Positions 51,237 through 62,653 of a stretch of 64,000 bases of DNA are shown here, in pieces. The stretch's first letter is position 1; each line of letters starts with the position of its first letter. The DNA lies in contig NZ_OLMV01000002.1 in assembly GCF_900292075.1 (NCBI RefSeq), forward strand, positions 310,001 through 374,000. The letters run 5' to 3'. Both the position numbers and the translations under genes were made by a program. Under the pieces are notes generated by a model. That model saw only the letters and a list, made by a program, of their open reading frames with translations. It made no database searches and had not been told where the DNA came from. Origin of the DNA: Microbacterium timonense. GTDB lineage: Bacteria > Actinomycetota > Actinomycetes > Actinomycetales > Microbacteriaceae.

Positions 51237-51309
51237 GTGTCCCGATTTCCTTCACTTCGGGCCGCCGGAGCGACCGAAAGTGGGACACGAAGGCGAGAAA
51301 GCGGGACAT
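51237..51309. repeat. Dispersed GTGTCCC repeats between araB and araA
   Basis: GTGTCCCG (51237), CACTTCGG (51253-51260), CCGAAAGTG (51274-51282) and GGGACAC (51282-51288) form a partial inverted repeat. A further GGGACAT lies at 51303. It sits in a 124-bp gap in the araDBA operon and could be an RNA processing or stability element. Confidence 0.5.
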
Positions 51310-51326
51310 GCTCGTGTGAGAGAGGG

Positions 51327-52940
51327 TCAGAGAGCGGAGACGGCGGCGGCTTCGACGGCCAGGCCGGCGCGATACCGGTCGAGGTACGCGGCGAAGCCGG
51401 CGGCGTCGGCAGGGTCGGGGTCGACGGTGGCGATCTCGGCACCGGCGAAGACGTGCTCGTCGAGATAGGCGGCGAGTGAGATCCCGGATGCCGCGGCACC
51501 GGCCGCCTCGCCGCTGACGGCCCGGTCGTACGCGGCGAGCACGGAGATGCCCCACGCGCCGCCTTCCGATGCGGTGTCGCCGACCGAGACCGGGGCACCC
51601 AACGCGCCGGCGAGGAACCGCTGAGCGACGCCCGCGGTGCGGAACATGCCCCCATGGGCGAACATCCGATCCAGCCGCACGCCCTCCTCATCCAGCACGC
51701 GCATGCCCAGGGCGAGCGTCCCGAAGACACCGTAGAGCTGCGCGCGCATGGCGTTCGCGAGCGTGAGCCGGCTGTCGGGAGTGCGCACGAAGAGCGGGCG
51801 CCCTTCGGTCAACCCGGCGATCGGTTCGCCGGCGAGGTGGTTGTAGGCGAGCAGGCCGCCGCCGTCGGCATCCCCGTCGAGAGCCTCCCGGAAGAGCGTC
51901 TCGTACACCGCGTCGTCGCTGAGCGGAGCGCCCGCCGCCGCGGCGAACCGGGCGAACATCCCCGCCCACGCGGCGAGCTCGCTGGCGCCGTTGTTGCAGT
52001 GCACCATGGCGACGGGGTCGCCGGAGGGCGTCGTGACGAGGTCGAGCTCGTGGTGCACCTGCGCGAGCGGGCCCTCGAGCACGACCATCGCGAAGATGCT
52101 GGTGCCCGCGCTGACGTTGCCGGTGCGCGGCGCCACCGCGCCCGTGGCCACCATGCCGGTGCCCGCGTCGCCTTCGGGCGCGCAGAATCGGATGCCGGCG
52201 CGCAGGGTTCCCGAGGGATCCAGCAGAGCTGCGCCGTCCTCGGTGAGGGTGCCGGCGGGTCGTCCGGCGGCGAGCACGCGCGGCAGGAGGTCCGCGACGT
52301 GCGCCACGGGCAGGCGTCCCGCTGCGAGCGTGTCGTAGGTGGAGAGGAGACCGGCGTCGTAGTCGACGGTCTCCGAATCGATCGGGAACATGCCCGAGGC
52401 ATCGCCCACGCCGAGGACCTTCTCGCCCGTCAGCCTCCAGTGGACATACCCGGCGAGGGTCGTGACGAACCGGATGTCGGGAACGTGCGCCTCGCCGTCG
52501 AGCACCACCTGGTGCAGGTGCGCGATCGACCACCGCAGCGGGATGTTCACGCCGAACGCCTCGGTGAGCTCGGCGGCCGCGGCGCCCGTGTTGGTGTTGC
52601 GCCACGTGCGGAACGGTGCGAGCAGCTCGCCGGACTCGTCGAACGCGAGATAGCCGTGCATCATGGCCGACACCCCGATCGCGCCGAACGACTCCGGAAC
52701 GACGTCGTATCGCCGCTGCACGTCGGCGACGAGGTCGGCATAGGCCGCCTGCAGTCCCGCCCACACCTCGTCGAGGGAGTAGGTCCACAGGCCGTTCTCG
52801 TACTTGTTCTCCCACGCGTGCGAGCCGATGGCGAGCACGGTCGCCGGGTCGTCGGCGTCCACGAGGCACGCCTTGATGCGCGTCGAGCCGAGCTCGATGC
52901 CCAGAGCGGTTCGTTGTTCGCGGATCGCTTCGGCGCTCAC
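51327..52940 (-). CDS. araB: FGGY-family ribulokinase
   Basis: Phosphorylates L-ribulose to L-ribulose-5-phosphate, assigned from its place between araD and araA. A 537-residue FGGY kinase: [17 protein letters not shown] (phosphate-1), the substrate segment [27 protein letters not shown] and C-terminal [14 protein letters not shown]-like adenosine region with [22 protein letters not shown]. Start ATG 52940 overlaps the araD stop (ATGA). The family also includes xylulokinases; operon context favours ribulose. Confidence 0.88.
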   Translation of the reverse strand: MSAEAIREQRTALGIELGSTRIKACLVDADDPATVLAIGSHAWENKYENGLWTYSLDEVWAGLQAAYADLVADVQRRYDVVPESFGAIGVSAMMHGYLAFDESGELLAPFRTWRNTNTGAAAAELTEAFGVNIPLRWSIAHLHQVVLDGEAHVPDIRFVTTLAGYVHWRLTGEKVLGVGDASGMFPIDSETVDYDAGLLSTYDTLAAGRLPVAHVADLLPRVLAAGRPAGTLTEDGAALLDPSGTLRAGIRFCAPEGDAGTGMVATGAVAPRTGNVSAGTSIFAMVVLEGPLAQVHHELDLVTTPSGDPVAMVHCNNGASELAAWAGMFARFAAAAGAPLSDDAVYETLFREALDGDADGGGLLAYNHLAGEPIAGLTEGRPLFVRTPDSRLTLANAMRAQLYGVFGTLALGMRVLDEEGVRLDRMFAHGGMFRTAGVAQRFLAGALGAPVSVGDTASEGGAWGISVLAAYDRAVSGEAAGAAASGISLAAYLDEHVFAGAEIATVDPDPADAAGFAAYLDRYRAGLAVEAAAVSAL

Positions 52941-53698
52941 CGGCTTCCTCCCCCCGCCGCGTCGTCGCGGCGTTCGTCCGAGGACTGACCGTAGACGTTC
53001 TGGTAGCGGTCGTACAGCCGGTCGATGGCGTCCTGCGGGATCGGGATGAGGGGGCCAGCCTCTCGCGCGTAGTGCACGGTGCGGGCGACATCCTCGACCA
53101 TGACCGCGGCCTTGACGGCATCCTTCGCCGACACCCCGATCGTGAACGGGCCGTGGTTCTGCATCAGCACCGCTCGCGAGCGGTGCCCGCGCAGGGTCTC
53201 GACGATGCCGCGCCCGATGGAGTCGTCGCCGATGATGGCGAACGGCCCGACGGGGATCGGCCCGCCGAACTCGTCGGCCATCGCCGTGATGACGCAGGGG
53301 ATCTCTTCGCCGCGCGCCGCCCAGGCGACGGCGAACGTCGAGTGGGTGTGCACGACTCCCCCGACGTCGGGCATGTGCCGGTACACGTAGGCGTGCGCGG
53401 CGGTGTCGCTCGACGGGCTGCGCTCGCTCCCAGGGGTGCCGGGGATGACGTTGCCGTCGAGGTCACACAGGATCATGTTCTCGGGCGCCAGGTCGTCGTA
53501 CGAGACGCCCGAGGGCTTGATGACGAAGAAGTCGGTCCCGGGCACCCGGCCCGACACATTGCCGCCGGTCCACACCACGAGTCCGTACCGCACGAGCTCG
53601 CCGTGGAGCTTCGCCACGTCGGCACGGACCGCGGCGATGGATGCCTCGACCTCAGGAGTGAACGTCGGCGCGGCGGCATCCGCTTCGGGGCTGGTCAC
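52937..53698 (-). CDS. araD: L-ribulose-5-phosphate 4-epimerase
   Basis: Converts L-ribulose-5-phosphate to D-xylulose-5-phosphate, feeding the pentose-phosphate pathway. A class II aldolase-fold protein of 253 residues: [28 protein letters not shown] and the metal-site [10 protein letters not shown], plus [19 protein letters not shown]. First gene of the operon. Start GTG 53698; GGAGGA lies seven bases upstream. Confidence 0.95.
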   Translation of the reverse strand: MTSPEADAAAPTFTPEVEASIAAVRADVAKLHGELVRYGLVVWTGGNVSGRVPGTDFFVIKPSGVSYDDLAPENMILCDLDGNVIPGTPGSERSPSSDTAAHAYVYRHMPDVGGVVHTHSTFAVAWAARGEEIPCVITAMADEFGGPIPVGPFAIIGDDSIGRGIVETLRGHRSRAVLMQNHGPFTIGVSAKDAVKAAVMVEDVARTVHYAREAGPLIPIPQDAIDRLYDRYQNVYGQSSDERRDDAAGGGSR

Positions 53699-53754
53699 GG
53701 GGTCCTCCGTCGGGTCTCGTGTCGTCGCGGCTGATCGCGCGAGCCGTGGAACCC

Positions 53755-53784
53755 GATGTTACCGGTAACATCACGCGTTGCCAA
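53755..53784 (-). promoter_or_regulatory. araD promoter with 18-bp palindromic LacI-type operator
   Basis: On the minus strand TTGGCA (53784-53779), 17-bp spacer, TAACAT (53761-53756). The perfect palindrome GATGTTACCGGTAACATC (53755-53772) covers the -10 and part of the spacer, a position expected to give repression. Variants occur at 55177 and 55209. Confidence 0.8.
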
Positions 53785-53823
53785 CCTCCGGGCGCGCGAC
53801 CGACGCCCCTCGCATCCGTTCGG

Positions 53824-53872
53824 GTGTCACGACACGCGGTATCGCGCCGAGCGTAGCGGCGTGTCGTGACAC
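53824..53872. terminator. 14-bp inverted repeat between lacI-type gene and araD
   Basis: GTGTCACGACACGC (53824-53837) and GCGTGTCGTGACAC (53859-53872) are perfect complements with a 21-base loop. It separates the regulator's transcript from the araD promoter. Strong enough for a terminator, though it lacks a T-run. Confidence 0.6.
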
Positions 53873-53883
53873 CTGAGCCGAGC

Positions 53884-53980
53884 GCGCGAGCCGGCAGGCC
53901 GGCGCGGCGCGCGGCGCGAGCCGGCAGGCCCGGAGCGCGCGAGCCCGCGGGCCCGCGGGAGGCCCGCGGGAGGCCCGCGG
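53884..53980. repeat. GC-rich direct repeats
   Basis: GCGCGAGCCGGCAGGCC occurs at 53884-53900 and 53914-53930. An 11-bp unit GAGGCCCGCGG is repeated in tandem at about 53958-53980. Nearly all G/C; lies downstream of the LacI-type gene on its strand. Confidence 0.75.
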
Positions 53981-53990
53981 CGCGAGCAGG

Positions 53991-54992
53991 TCAGCGGGGC
54001 GTCGCGGTGGATGCTCGCACCACGAGCCGGGGCGGGGCGGCCTCAGCGGCGGGGCCGCCCAGCACCTCCGCCACGGCGCGGCGCGCCTCGCCGCGCAGGT
54101 CCAAGCCGACCGTGGTGAGAGCGGGACGGTAGTACGCGGCATCCGGGTTGTCGTCGAAGCCGACGACACTGACGTCGTTCGGCACGTCGAGGCCCCGCTC
54201 GCGCAGACCGGCGATGAGGCCGAGCGCCATCTGGTCGTTGGCGGCGGCGACCGCAGTGGGCCCGCCGGGCGCCTGCACGTGGGCGGCGATGTCCGCAGCC
54301 AGGGCCGCCCCGGATGCCGCGGTCCAGTCCCCCGACCACAGCGGTCCGTCGGCGATCCCGGCCTCGCGCAGCGCGCGTGCCATGCCGGCTTCCCGCGAGC
54401 GCGCCTCGAGCCACTCCGGAGGACCGGCCACCCTGCCGATGCGACGGTGGCCGAGGTCGACGAGGTGCGAGATCGCGAGGGCCGCGCCCTGCTCCTGCCG
54501 GACCGCGCCGGGTCCGGTGTGCAGCGCGGTGATCGGCGTGCCGGGGTTCGCCTCGGTCAACGCCGACAGGGTCGCGGCATGCGGAGCCAGCACGATGAGC
54601 CCGTCCACGCCCTGGGCGAGCAACCGGTCGGCGGCCTCGCGGACGGATGCCTCGGCCGAGGCGTCCGCGTAGGCGGCAGCGATCCACCGCCCGGCGTCGC
54701 GGATCGCCGCCTCGAGCGCTGCGATGCCGACGGCAGGTCCGTACAGGGTCGCGTCCGAGGCGATGACCCCGAGGGTCCGTGTGGTGCGGGTGCCGAGCGT
54801 GCGCGCGGCGTTGTTGACCCGGTAGCCCAGCGAGGTGATCGCGCGGAGCACGCGATCGCGTGTCTCGGGGCGGATGTTCGGGTGGTCGTTCAGGACGCGG
54901 GAGACGGTCTGGGTCGACACGCCGGCGGCCCGCGCGACGTCGCGCACGCCGACACGCCGCCCCTCCTCGGGCGCTCGTCTCGTCTCGTCCAT
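53991..54992 (-). CDS. LacI family regulator of arabinose genes
   Basis: A 333-residue LacI/GalR repressor. The N-terminal HTH and hinge read [23 protein letters not shown] and [22 protein letters not shown]; the periplasmic-binding-like domain contains [35 protein letters not shown] and [21 protein letters not shown] seven bases before ATG 54992 gives a leaderless start. It is upstream of araDBA on the same strand and divergent from the sugar ABC operon; both promoters carry related operators. Effector presumably arabinose or a derivative. Confidence 0.92.
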   Translation of the reverse strand: MDETRRAPEEGRRVGVRDVARAAGVSTQTVSRVLNDHPNIRPETRDRVLRAITSLGYRVNNAARTLGTRTTRTLGVIASDATLYGPAVGIAALEAAIRDAGRWIAAAYADASAEASVREAADRLLAQGVDGLIVLAPHAATLSALTEANPGTPITALHTGPGAVRQEQGAALAISHLVDLGHRRIGRVAGPPEWLEARSREAGMARALREAGIADGPLWSGDWTAASGAALAADIAAHVQAPGGPTAVAAANDQMALGLIAGLRERGLDVPNDVSVVGFDDNPDAAYYRPALTTVGLDLRGEARRAVAEVLGGPAAEAAPPRLVVRASTATPR

Positions 54993-55176
54993 GGCGCACA
55001 CCCTATCCATCACCTCCGGCCCCGGAGTGCGACGCCGACCCGTCCGGCGATCCGCGCGCACCCCTCCCACCCAAGCGGGGAAGGAGTTCTACGCCACGAA
55101 TGTGATCCCTCACCTCCGCGCGGAAGGGCCGTGGCATGGCCGCATCCGGACGCCCCTGAACCCGGGGCGTTACGCA

Positions 55177-55227
55177 ACTGTTACCGCTCACATCTTGCGC
55201 GCGCTCTGAATGTGAGGGCTAACATTC
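55177..55227. promoter_or_regulatory. Promoter and two degenerate LacI-type operators before ABC operon
   Basis: ACTGTTACCGCTCACATC (55177-55194) matches the araD operator at 14 of 18 positions; AATGTGAGGGCTAACATT (55209-55226) matches at 12 of 18. Between and over them lie TTGCGC (55195-55200) and TAACAT (55220-55225), a -35/-10 pair with a rather long 19-bp spacer. So the sites flank and cover the promoter. Confidence 0.55.
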
Positions 55228-55305
55228 CCAGCAACGGGTCGCGCTGCTGCGGTCCGCTGGGAACGAGCCGGCCGCGATGCCGGACCAGAACGAGGAGGTT
55301 TTGGA

Positions 55306-56298
55306 ATGAGGAAGAAGACGCTTCTGGCCGGGCTCGCGCTGCTGGCCGGGCTGGGGCTCGCCACGACGGGGTGCGCCGGATCGAACGGAGCCGGCGCGGC
55401 AGGCGATGGCAGCGGCGGCGACGATGTCATCACGGTCGGTTTCGCGCAGACCGGCTCGGAGTCGGGGTGGCGCTCGGCGAACACCGAGTCGATGAAGGAG
55501 GCGTTCTCCGCCGAGAACGGATACGACCTCATCTTCAACGCCGCCGACAACGACACTGCCGCGCAGATCGCCGCCGTGCGTGACTTCATCAACCAGGGCG
55601 TGGACGCGATCGTCATCGCCCCCATCGTGGAGGACGGCTGGGACGACGTGCTCCAGGAGGCGGCGGATGCCGGCATCCCGGTGATCCTCGAGGACCGCAC
55701 CGTGTCGGCCTCCGACGACCTCTACGCGAGCTGGGTGGGCCTGGACTTCAAGAAGGAGGGCGTGATGGCCGGCGAGTGGGCGGCCGAGACCTTCGGCGAC
55801 ACCCCCACGAAGATGGTCGTGCTCGAGGGCACCACCGGTTCGGCTCCGGCGAACGACCGTGCGGCCGGCTTCGATGAGGCCGTGGAAGGCACGGCGATCG
55901 AGAAGATCGACTCCCAGACCGGCGACTTCACGCGCGACGGCGGCAAGACGGTGATGGAGGGCTTCCTCCAGAAGTACGGAGTCGACGGGATCGACCTGGT
56001 CTACGCGCACAACGACGACATGGCGCTGGGTGCCATCGAGGCGATCGAGGCGGCCGGGGCCGAGCCAGGTGTCGACATCCAGATCGTGTCGATCGATGCC
56101 GTCAAGGACGGGATGCAGGCCCTCGTGGACGGCAAGATCAACTTCATCGTCGAGTGCAACCCGCTTCTGGGCGAGCTCACCTCCGGGCTGGTGCGCGATG
56201 TGCTCGCCGGCAAGGACGTCGAGAAGAAGGTCTACGTGGAGGACCAGTCGTTCACTCAGGAGCAGGCGGCCGAGGTCATCGACAGCCGTCCCTACTGA
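55306..56298 (+). CDS. ytfQ: YtfQ-type sugar ABC transporter substrate-binding lipoprotein
   Basis: A 330-residue extracytoplasmic receptor anchored by a lipobox (LATTGC, Cys about 25). The mature part has the sugar-binding fold: ITVGFAQTGSESGWRSANTESMKEAF, INQGVDAIVIAPIVEDGW, VYAHNDDMALGAIEAIEAAG. It most resembles YtfQ, which in E. coli binds furanose sugars such as galactofuranose. Next to araDBA, L-arabinose or arabinofuranose is a plausible ligand. GAGGAGG lies close to ATG 55306. Confidence 0.9.
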   Translation: MRKKTLLAGLALLAGLGLATTGCAGSNGAGAAGDGSGGDDVITVGFAQTGSESGWRSANTESMKEAFSAENGYDLIFNAADNDTAAQIAAVRDFINQGVDAIVIAPIVEDGWDDVLQEAADAGIPVILEDRTVSASDDLYASWVGLDFKKEGVMAGEWAAETFGDTPTKMVVLEGTTGSAPANDRAAGFDEAVEGTAIEKIDSQTGDFTRDGGKTVMEGFLQKYGVDGIDLVYAHNDDMALGAIEAIEAAGAEPGVDIQIVSIDAVKDGMQALVDGKINFIVECNPLLGELTSGLVRDVLAGKDVEKKVYVEDQSFTQEQAAEVIDSRPY

Positions 56299-56329
56299 TC
56301 CGGATCGATCCGTACCAAGGTAGGTCGCA

Positions 56330-56363
56330 GGCGCCGCCGCCGGGAGCCCCCGGCGGCGGTGCC
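56330..56363 (+). terminator. Intercistronic hairpin after ytfQ
   Basis: A 15-bp stem GGCGCCGCCGCCGGG/CCCGGCGGCGGTGCC (one G-T mismatch pair) with loop AGCC. It lies 32 bases after the ytfQ stop and before the ATPase gene. Likely stabilises or partly terminates the mRNA so that the binding protein is made in excess. Confidence 0.65.
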
Positions 56364-56390
56364 GACGAAACCCGAAAGGCAGCTGACTTC

Positions 56391-57922
<1,532 letters not shown>

Positions 57923-57926
<4 letters not shown>

Positions 57927-58972
57927 AGAACGTCGTCAGGCATCGGCTGTTCTGGCCGGTCGTCGCGCTACTGGCGCTCATCGCGATCAACACCATCGCC
58001 CGCCCGCAGTTCATCGTGGTCACCGTGCGCAACGGCGAACTGTACGGCGCGCTCATCGACATCCTCCGCAACAGCGCGCCGCTGATGCTCGTGGCGCTGG
58101 GCATGACGATCGTCATCGCCACCCGCGGCATCGACCTGTCGGTGGGCGCCATCATGGCGGTCTCGGGAGCCGTCGCCCTGACGATCATCGACGGCTCGCC
58201 CGATCCCGGGAACCTGGGTACCGTGCTGACCGCCCTCGCGGTCGCGCTCGCCGTGTCGCTGGTGCTCGGCGCCTGGAACGGATTCCTCGTGGCCGTGGTG
58301 GGCATCCAGCCGATCATCGCGACGTTGGTGCTGATGCTCGCCGGGCGCGGAGTGGCCCTCCTGATCACCGAGGGGTTCATCACCACCGTCAACAGCGAGC
58401 CCTACGAGTTCATCGCCACCGGCTACCTGGTGGCGCTGCCGTTCGCCTTCCTCATCTGGGTGGTGGCGGTGGCCGTGATCGCTCTGTTCGAGCGCCGCAC
58501 GGCCCTGGGCATGCTCACCGAGGCCGTCGGCATCAACCCCGAGGCGAGCCGGCTCGCGGGAGTCCGTGCCCGCGGAATCGTCTTCGGCGCATACCTGGCC
58601 AGCGGGCTGCTGGCGGGCATCGCCGGCATCATCTACAGCTCGAACATCCGCGCTGCGGATGCGAACGCGGCCGGGCTCTTCATCGAGCTGTACGCGATCC
58701 TCGCGGTCGTCCTCGGCGGGACGTCGCTCATGGGAGGAAAGTTCACCATCGCAGGAACCGTCGTGGGCGTGCTCACGATCCAGACCCTGGAGGCCACCAT
58801 CCTGTTCCTCGGTGTGCCGTCGGCACAGAGCCCCGTCTTCTTCGCGATCGTCGTGATCGTCGTCGTCCTGGTGCAGTCGCCCCGTCTGCACCGCTGGGCA
58901 CGCAGCGCGCTACGGTCCGCTCGCACCCGGAATCGATCGGATGCCGAGACCCGCGTGGGGGTGACGTCATGA
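57923..58972 (+). CDS. ytfT: Sugar ABC transporter permease (YtfT type)
   Basis: A 349-residue BPD_transp_2 permease with about 9-10 membrane spans. Family segments: LVALGMTIVIATRGIDLSVGAIMAVSGAV, IATLVLMLAGRGVALLI and LGGTSLMGGKFTIAGTVVGVLTI. ATG 57923 overlaps the ytfR stop. Forms a heterodimer with the next permease. Confidence 0.93.
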
Positions 58973-59991
58973 CCACCAGCCTCTCGACGGTCGCTCGGCC
59001 GGCGGCCAAGACCACCAGCCGCTATGCGACGTTCCTGAGCCGCCACGCCGCACTCATGCCCACCTTCGCCGCGGTGGCGATCCTCGTGGTGCTGCTCATC
59101 GGAGCGCAGGCCCGGTTCCCGCGGTTCCTCACGCCGGGGAACATCTCGGCCCTGCTGCTGGACAACGCCTACCTCGTCGTCCTCGCGGTCGGCCTCACCT
59201 TCGTGATCCTCACCGGGGGCATCGACCTGTCCGTCGGTTCGGTCATGGCGTTCACCGGGATCCTCGGCGCGAGCCTGCTCTCCCAGGGCGTGCCCGCCGT
59301 CGTGGCCATCCCGGTGATGCTCGTCGCCGGGGCGGCGATCGGCCTGCTGATCGGCATCCTCGTGCAGTACTTCGCGGTCCAACCGTTCATCGCGTCGCTG
59401 GCAGGCCTGTTCCTGGCGCGCGGGCTCGCCTTCGTCGTGAGCCTGTCGTCCATTCGCGTCGAGGACCCCGTCGTGCTCTGGCTGCAGCGCACGCGGTTCA
59501 GCGTCGCCGGCTGGTACATCACGCCGACCGGCATCATCGCGCTCCTTTCGGTGGCGATCGCCTTCGTGGTGCTGCTGTGGACCCGGTTCGGCCGCACCGT
59601 CTATGCCGTCGGCGGCAACGAGCAGTCCGCACGCCTGATGGGCCTGAGCGTGGCACGCACGAAGATCGCCGTATACGTCATCAGCGGCCTGTGCGGGGGC
59701 CTGGCAGGACTCCTGCTGACCGCCTACTCCGGGGCGGGCTATCCACGCAACGGCATCGGCACCGAGCTGGACGCCATCGCGGCCGTCGTGATCGGCGGCA
59801 CGCTGCTCACCGGCGGCACCGGGTACGTGCTCGGCTCGCTCGTCGGCGTGCTCGTGTACGGCACCATCAAGAAGATCATCTCCTTCATGGGAGCCGAGCA
59901 GGCCTGGACGCAGATCATCGTCGGAGCGCTCCTGCTGCTGTTCATCGTCGTGCAGCGCGTGATCGTGGCGCGCTCCCAGCGGCGCAGATAG
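58969..59991 (+). CDS. yjfF: Sugar ABC transporter permease (YjfF type)
   Basis: A 340-residue second permease, with VLAVGLTFVILTGGIDLSVGSVMAFTG, PFIASLAGLFLARGLAFV, and the cytoplasmic coupling region GGNEQSARLMGLSVARTKIAVYVISGLCGG. C-terminal IGGTLLTGGTGYVLGSLVGVLVYG. ATGA overlap with the previous gene. Completes a YtfQRT-YjfF system. Confidence 0.93.
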   Translation: MTTSLSTVARPAAKTTSRYATFLSRHAALMPTFAAVAILVVLLIGAQARFPRFLTPGNISALLLDNAYLVVLAVGLTFVILTGGIDLSVGSVMAFTGILGASLLSQGVPAVVAIPVMLVAGAAIGLLIGILVQYFAVQPFIASLAGLFLARGLAFVVSLSSIRVEDPVVLWLQRTRFSVAGWYITPTGIIALLSVAIAFVVLLWTRFGRTVYAVGGNEQSARLMGLSVARTKIAVYVISGLCGGLAGLLLTAYSGAGYPRNGIGTELDAIAAVVIGGTLLTGGTGYVLGSLVGVLVYGTIKKIISFMGAEQAWTQIIVGALLLLFIVVQRVIVARSQRRR

Positions 59992-60051
59992 GACGGCGAC
60001 ACCACGTCCGCACGCACCGGTCGCGCCCCGGTCCATCGGGATAATGGCCTG

Positions 60052-61569
60052 ATGGACCAGGCGCGGCCGCTGCTGCAGCTGTCCGGGGCGACGGTGCGCT
60101 TCGGAGCGGATGCCGCCATCGACGACGTCGATTTCCGCCTGTTCCCCGGCGAGGTCCATTCGCTCATGGGCGAGAACGGCGCCGGCAAGTCGACGCTGAT
60201 CCGGGCGATCACCGGCGCACTCCCGCTGGACGCGGGGGTGCTGACGCTCGGTGGTGAGGTGATGCGCTTCAGCTCCCCGCACGACGCACAGCGTGCCGGG
60301 ATCAGCACGGTCTACCAGGAGATCGATCTCCTGCCCAACGTCTCCGTCGCCGAGAACATCGCGCTCGGGCGCGAACCCCGGCGTGCCGGGGCGATCGATT
60401 GGCGGCGCATGCGCCTGCAGGCGCAGGAGGTGCTCGCCGACCTCGGACTCGACATCGACCCGGCGTCCCGCCTGGGCACGCATTCGCTGGCCGTGCAGCA
60501 GCTGGTGGCGATCGCCCGCGCGATCTCGACGGACGTACGGGTGCTGGTGCTCGACGAGCCGACGTCGAGCCTGGATCTGGACGAGGTGGCCGAGCTGTTC
60601 CGCGTCGTGCGCGACCTCAAGCAGCGGGGCGTCGCGATCCTCTTCGTCTCGCACTTCCTGGACCAGGTGTACGAGCTGTGCGATCGGGTCACGGTGCTGC
60701 GCGACGGAAAGCTGATCGGCGAGTACCTCATCCGTGAGCTTCTGCGCATCGAGCTGGTGCAGGCGATGCTCGGACGCAGCGCGGCAGCACTCACCGCGTC
60801 CCCGCGCGGGGAGGATGCGGTGGACGAGGGTCGCCCGGCGCTCACGGCGCGCGGCGTCACCGCGGGATCGGGCATCCGCGACGCGGACGTCGACCTGCGC
60901 GAGGGTGAGGTGCTCGGCGTGGCGGGCCTGCTCGGGTCCGGGCGCACCGAGCTCGCCCGCGCCGTCACGGGGATCGATCGCCTCGACAGCGGAGTCATCC
61001 GGATCGAGGGGTCGAGCCGGACGCCCGCCAGTCCGCGTTCGGCGATCTCGCTCGGGGTGGTGTATTCGTCCGAGAATCGCCGGAGCGAGGGCATCATCAG
61101 CGAGCTCAGCGTGCTGGAGAACATCACCCTCGCGCTGCAGGCTGATCGCGGCATCCTCCGTCGCATCCCCCCGGCGCGACAGCGCGAGCTCGCCGCGAGC
61201 TGGGTCGAGGCCCTCGGCATCCGTCCCCCCGACCTCGACCGCCCCGCCGGCACTCTATCGGGCGGCAACCAGCAGAAGGTGCTGCTCGCCCGGCTGCTCG
61301 CCCTTTCGCCGCGGGTGCTCGTCCTGGATGAGCCCACGCGCGGAATCGACGTGGGGGCGAAGGTCGAGATCCAGAACCTCGTCGGCGAGATGGCCGCGAA
61401 CGGGCTGTCGGTGATGTTCATCTCCGCCGAACTCGAGGAGGTGCTGCGGGTCGGCCACCGGGTGGCGATCCTCCGCGACGGCCGCATCGTCCAGACCCTC
61501 CCCTCCGACTCGCTCACGGTGGACTCGCTCCTCGCGCTGGTCGCCCGACCCGAGGAGCTCGATGAGTGA
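60052..61569 (+). CDS. Orphan two-domain sugar ABC ATPase
   Basis: A 505-residue paralogue of the YtfR-type ATPase, with both domains complete: GENGAGKSTLIRAI, LVLDEPTSSLDLDEVAELF, GLLGSGRTELARA, LSGGNQQKVLLARLLAL, LVLDEPTRGIDVG. It has its own apparent leaderless promoter (GATAAT six bases before ATG). No second receptor or permease lies nearby in the window, so it either serves the upstream permeases or a transporter elsewhere. The stop overlaps the next LacI-type gene by eight bases. Confidence 0.92.
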   Translation: MDQARPLLQLSGATVRFGADAAIDDVDFRLFPGEVHSLMGENGAGKSTLIRAITGALPLDAGVLTLGGEVMRFSSPHDAQRAGISTVYQEIDLLPNVSVAENIALGREPRRAGAIDWRRMRLQAQEVLADLGLDIDPASRLGTHSLAVQQLVAIARAISTDVRVLVLDEPTSSLDLDEVAELFRVVRDLKQRGVAILFVSHFLDQVYELCDRVTVLRDGKLIGEYLIRELLRIELVQAMLGRSAAALTASPRGEDAVDEGRPALTARGVTAGSGIRDADVDLREGEVLGVAGLLGSGRTELARAVTGIDRLDSGVIRIEGSSRTPASPRSAISLGVVYSSENRRSEGIISELSVLENITLALQADRGILRRIPPARQRELAASWVEALGIRPPDLDRPAGTLSGGNQQKVLLARLLALSPRVLVLDEPTRGIDVGAKVEIQNLVGEMAANGLSVMFISAELEEVLRVGHRVAILRDGRIVQTLPSDSLTVDSLLALVARPEELDE

Positions 61570-62596
61570 GCCTCGTGTGACCGCCGAGGACGGGTCGACG
61601 CGCGCCGCGAACATCTTCGACGTCGCCCGCCTGGCGGGAGTCTCGCACCAGACGGTGTCGAGGGTGATCAACGATCTGCCCAACGTCCGCCCCGCCACCA
61701 GGGCACGCGTCGAGCAGGCCATCGCACAGCTGAGGTACAGTCCCTCGCCTGCCGCCCGTGCTCTCGTCACCCGTCGCACGCGCACGATCGGCCTGGTGAC
61801 GCCGGGCGTCCCGGACTTCGGTCCGACCTCGATCGCGACCCATTTCAACTTCGCCGCACGCGCGGCGCGCTACAGCGTCGACACCGTGAGCGCCGTGGAC
61901 CCCGACCCGGCCGGGATCAAGGCGGTGGTCGAGGGGCTCCTGCGCCAGCGGGTGGATGCGATCGTGCTCATCGTCGTCGACATCGGCGTGCTCGAGGTCG
62001 TGCGGGGGCTGGACCTCGGCATCCCGCTCGTCGCCGCGACGTCGGCCGCCCGGAGAAGCCCGCACATCGTGTCGATCGATCAGTACCGCGGTGCGCGGTC
62101 GGCGGTGCGTCACCTCGCCGAACTCGGCCACACCAGGATCCTGCACCTGGCCGGGCCGACGCGCGCTCCCGATGCGCTGGAACGGATCCGCGGCTGGCGC
62201 GACGAGCTGGCAGAGCGCCGGCTCGAGATCGTGGAGCCGCAGCACGGCGACTGGTCGGCCGCCAGCGGCCACCGGGTCGGCCTCGAGCTCGACATCGACG
62301 CGGGTCAGGCCGTCTTCGTCGGGAACGACCACATGGCGATCGGCGTGATGTCGGCGCTGCGCGAGCGCGGCCTGCGCGTGCCCGAGGACGTCAGCGTGGT
62401 CGGCTTCGACGACGTACCCGAGGCGGGGTACCTCTACCCGCCGCTCACCACCGTGCGCCAGGACTTCGGCACCCTCGGCGAGCTCATCATGCAGAAAGTG
62501 CTGATCGCCGTCGAGGAGCCCGACAGCATCACCGAGGACACGCCGCTTCCCACGCACCTGATCGTCCGGCAGTCCACGCGCGCCGTCGGCTCCTGA
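61562..62596 (+). CDS. LacI family transcriptional regulator
   Basis: A 344-residue repressor. HTH: NIFDVARLAGVSHQTVSRVINDLPNVRPATRARVEQAIAQLRYSPSP; effector domain with GLRQRVDAIVLIVVDIG-type strand, [42 protein letters not shown]. The gene overlaps the orphan ATPase, so they are co-expressed. Distinct from the arabinose-linked LacI protein; no clear palindrome for it was found. Confidence 0.92.
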   Translation: MSEPRVTAEDGSTRAANIFDVARLAGVSHQTVSRVINDLPNVRPATRARVEQAIAQLRYSPSPAARALVTRRTRTIGLVTPGVPDFGPTSIATHFNFAARAARYSVDTVSAVDPDPAGIKAVVEGLLRQRVDAIVLIVVDIGVLEVVRGLDLGIPLVAATSAARRSPHIVSIDQYRGARSAVRHLAELGHTRILHLAGPTRAPDALERIRGWRDELAERRLEIVEPQHGDWSAASGHRVGLELDIDAGQAVFVGNDHMAIGVMSALRERGLRVPEDVSVVGFDDVPEAGYLYPPLTTVRQDFGTLGELIMQKVLIAVEEPDSITEDTPLPTHLIVRQSTRAVGS

Positions 62597-62653
62597 CGCC
62601 GAGCGGACCGGGGCCCGGGTCCGGGGGGATCGCGTTCGTGGCAGGGTTGTGTC

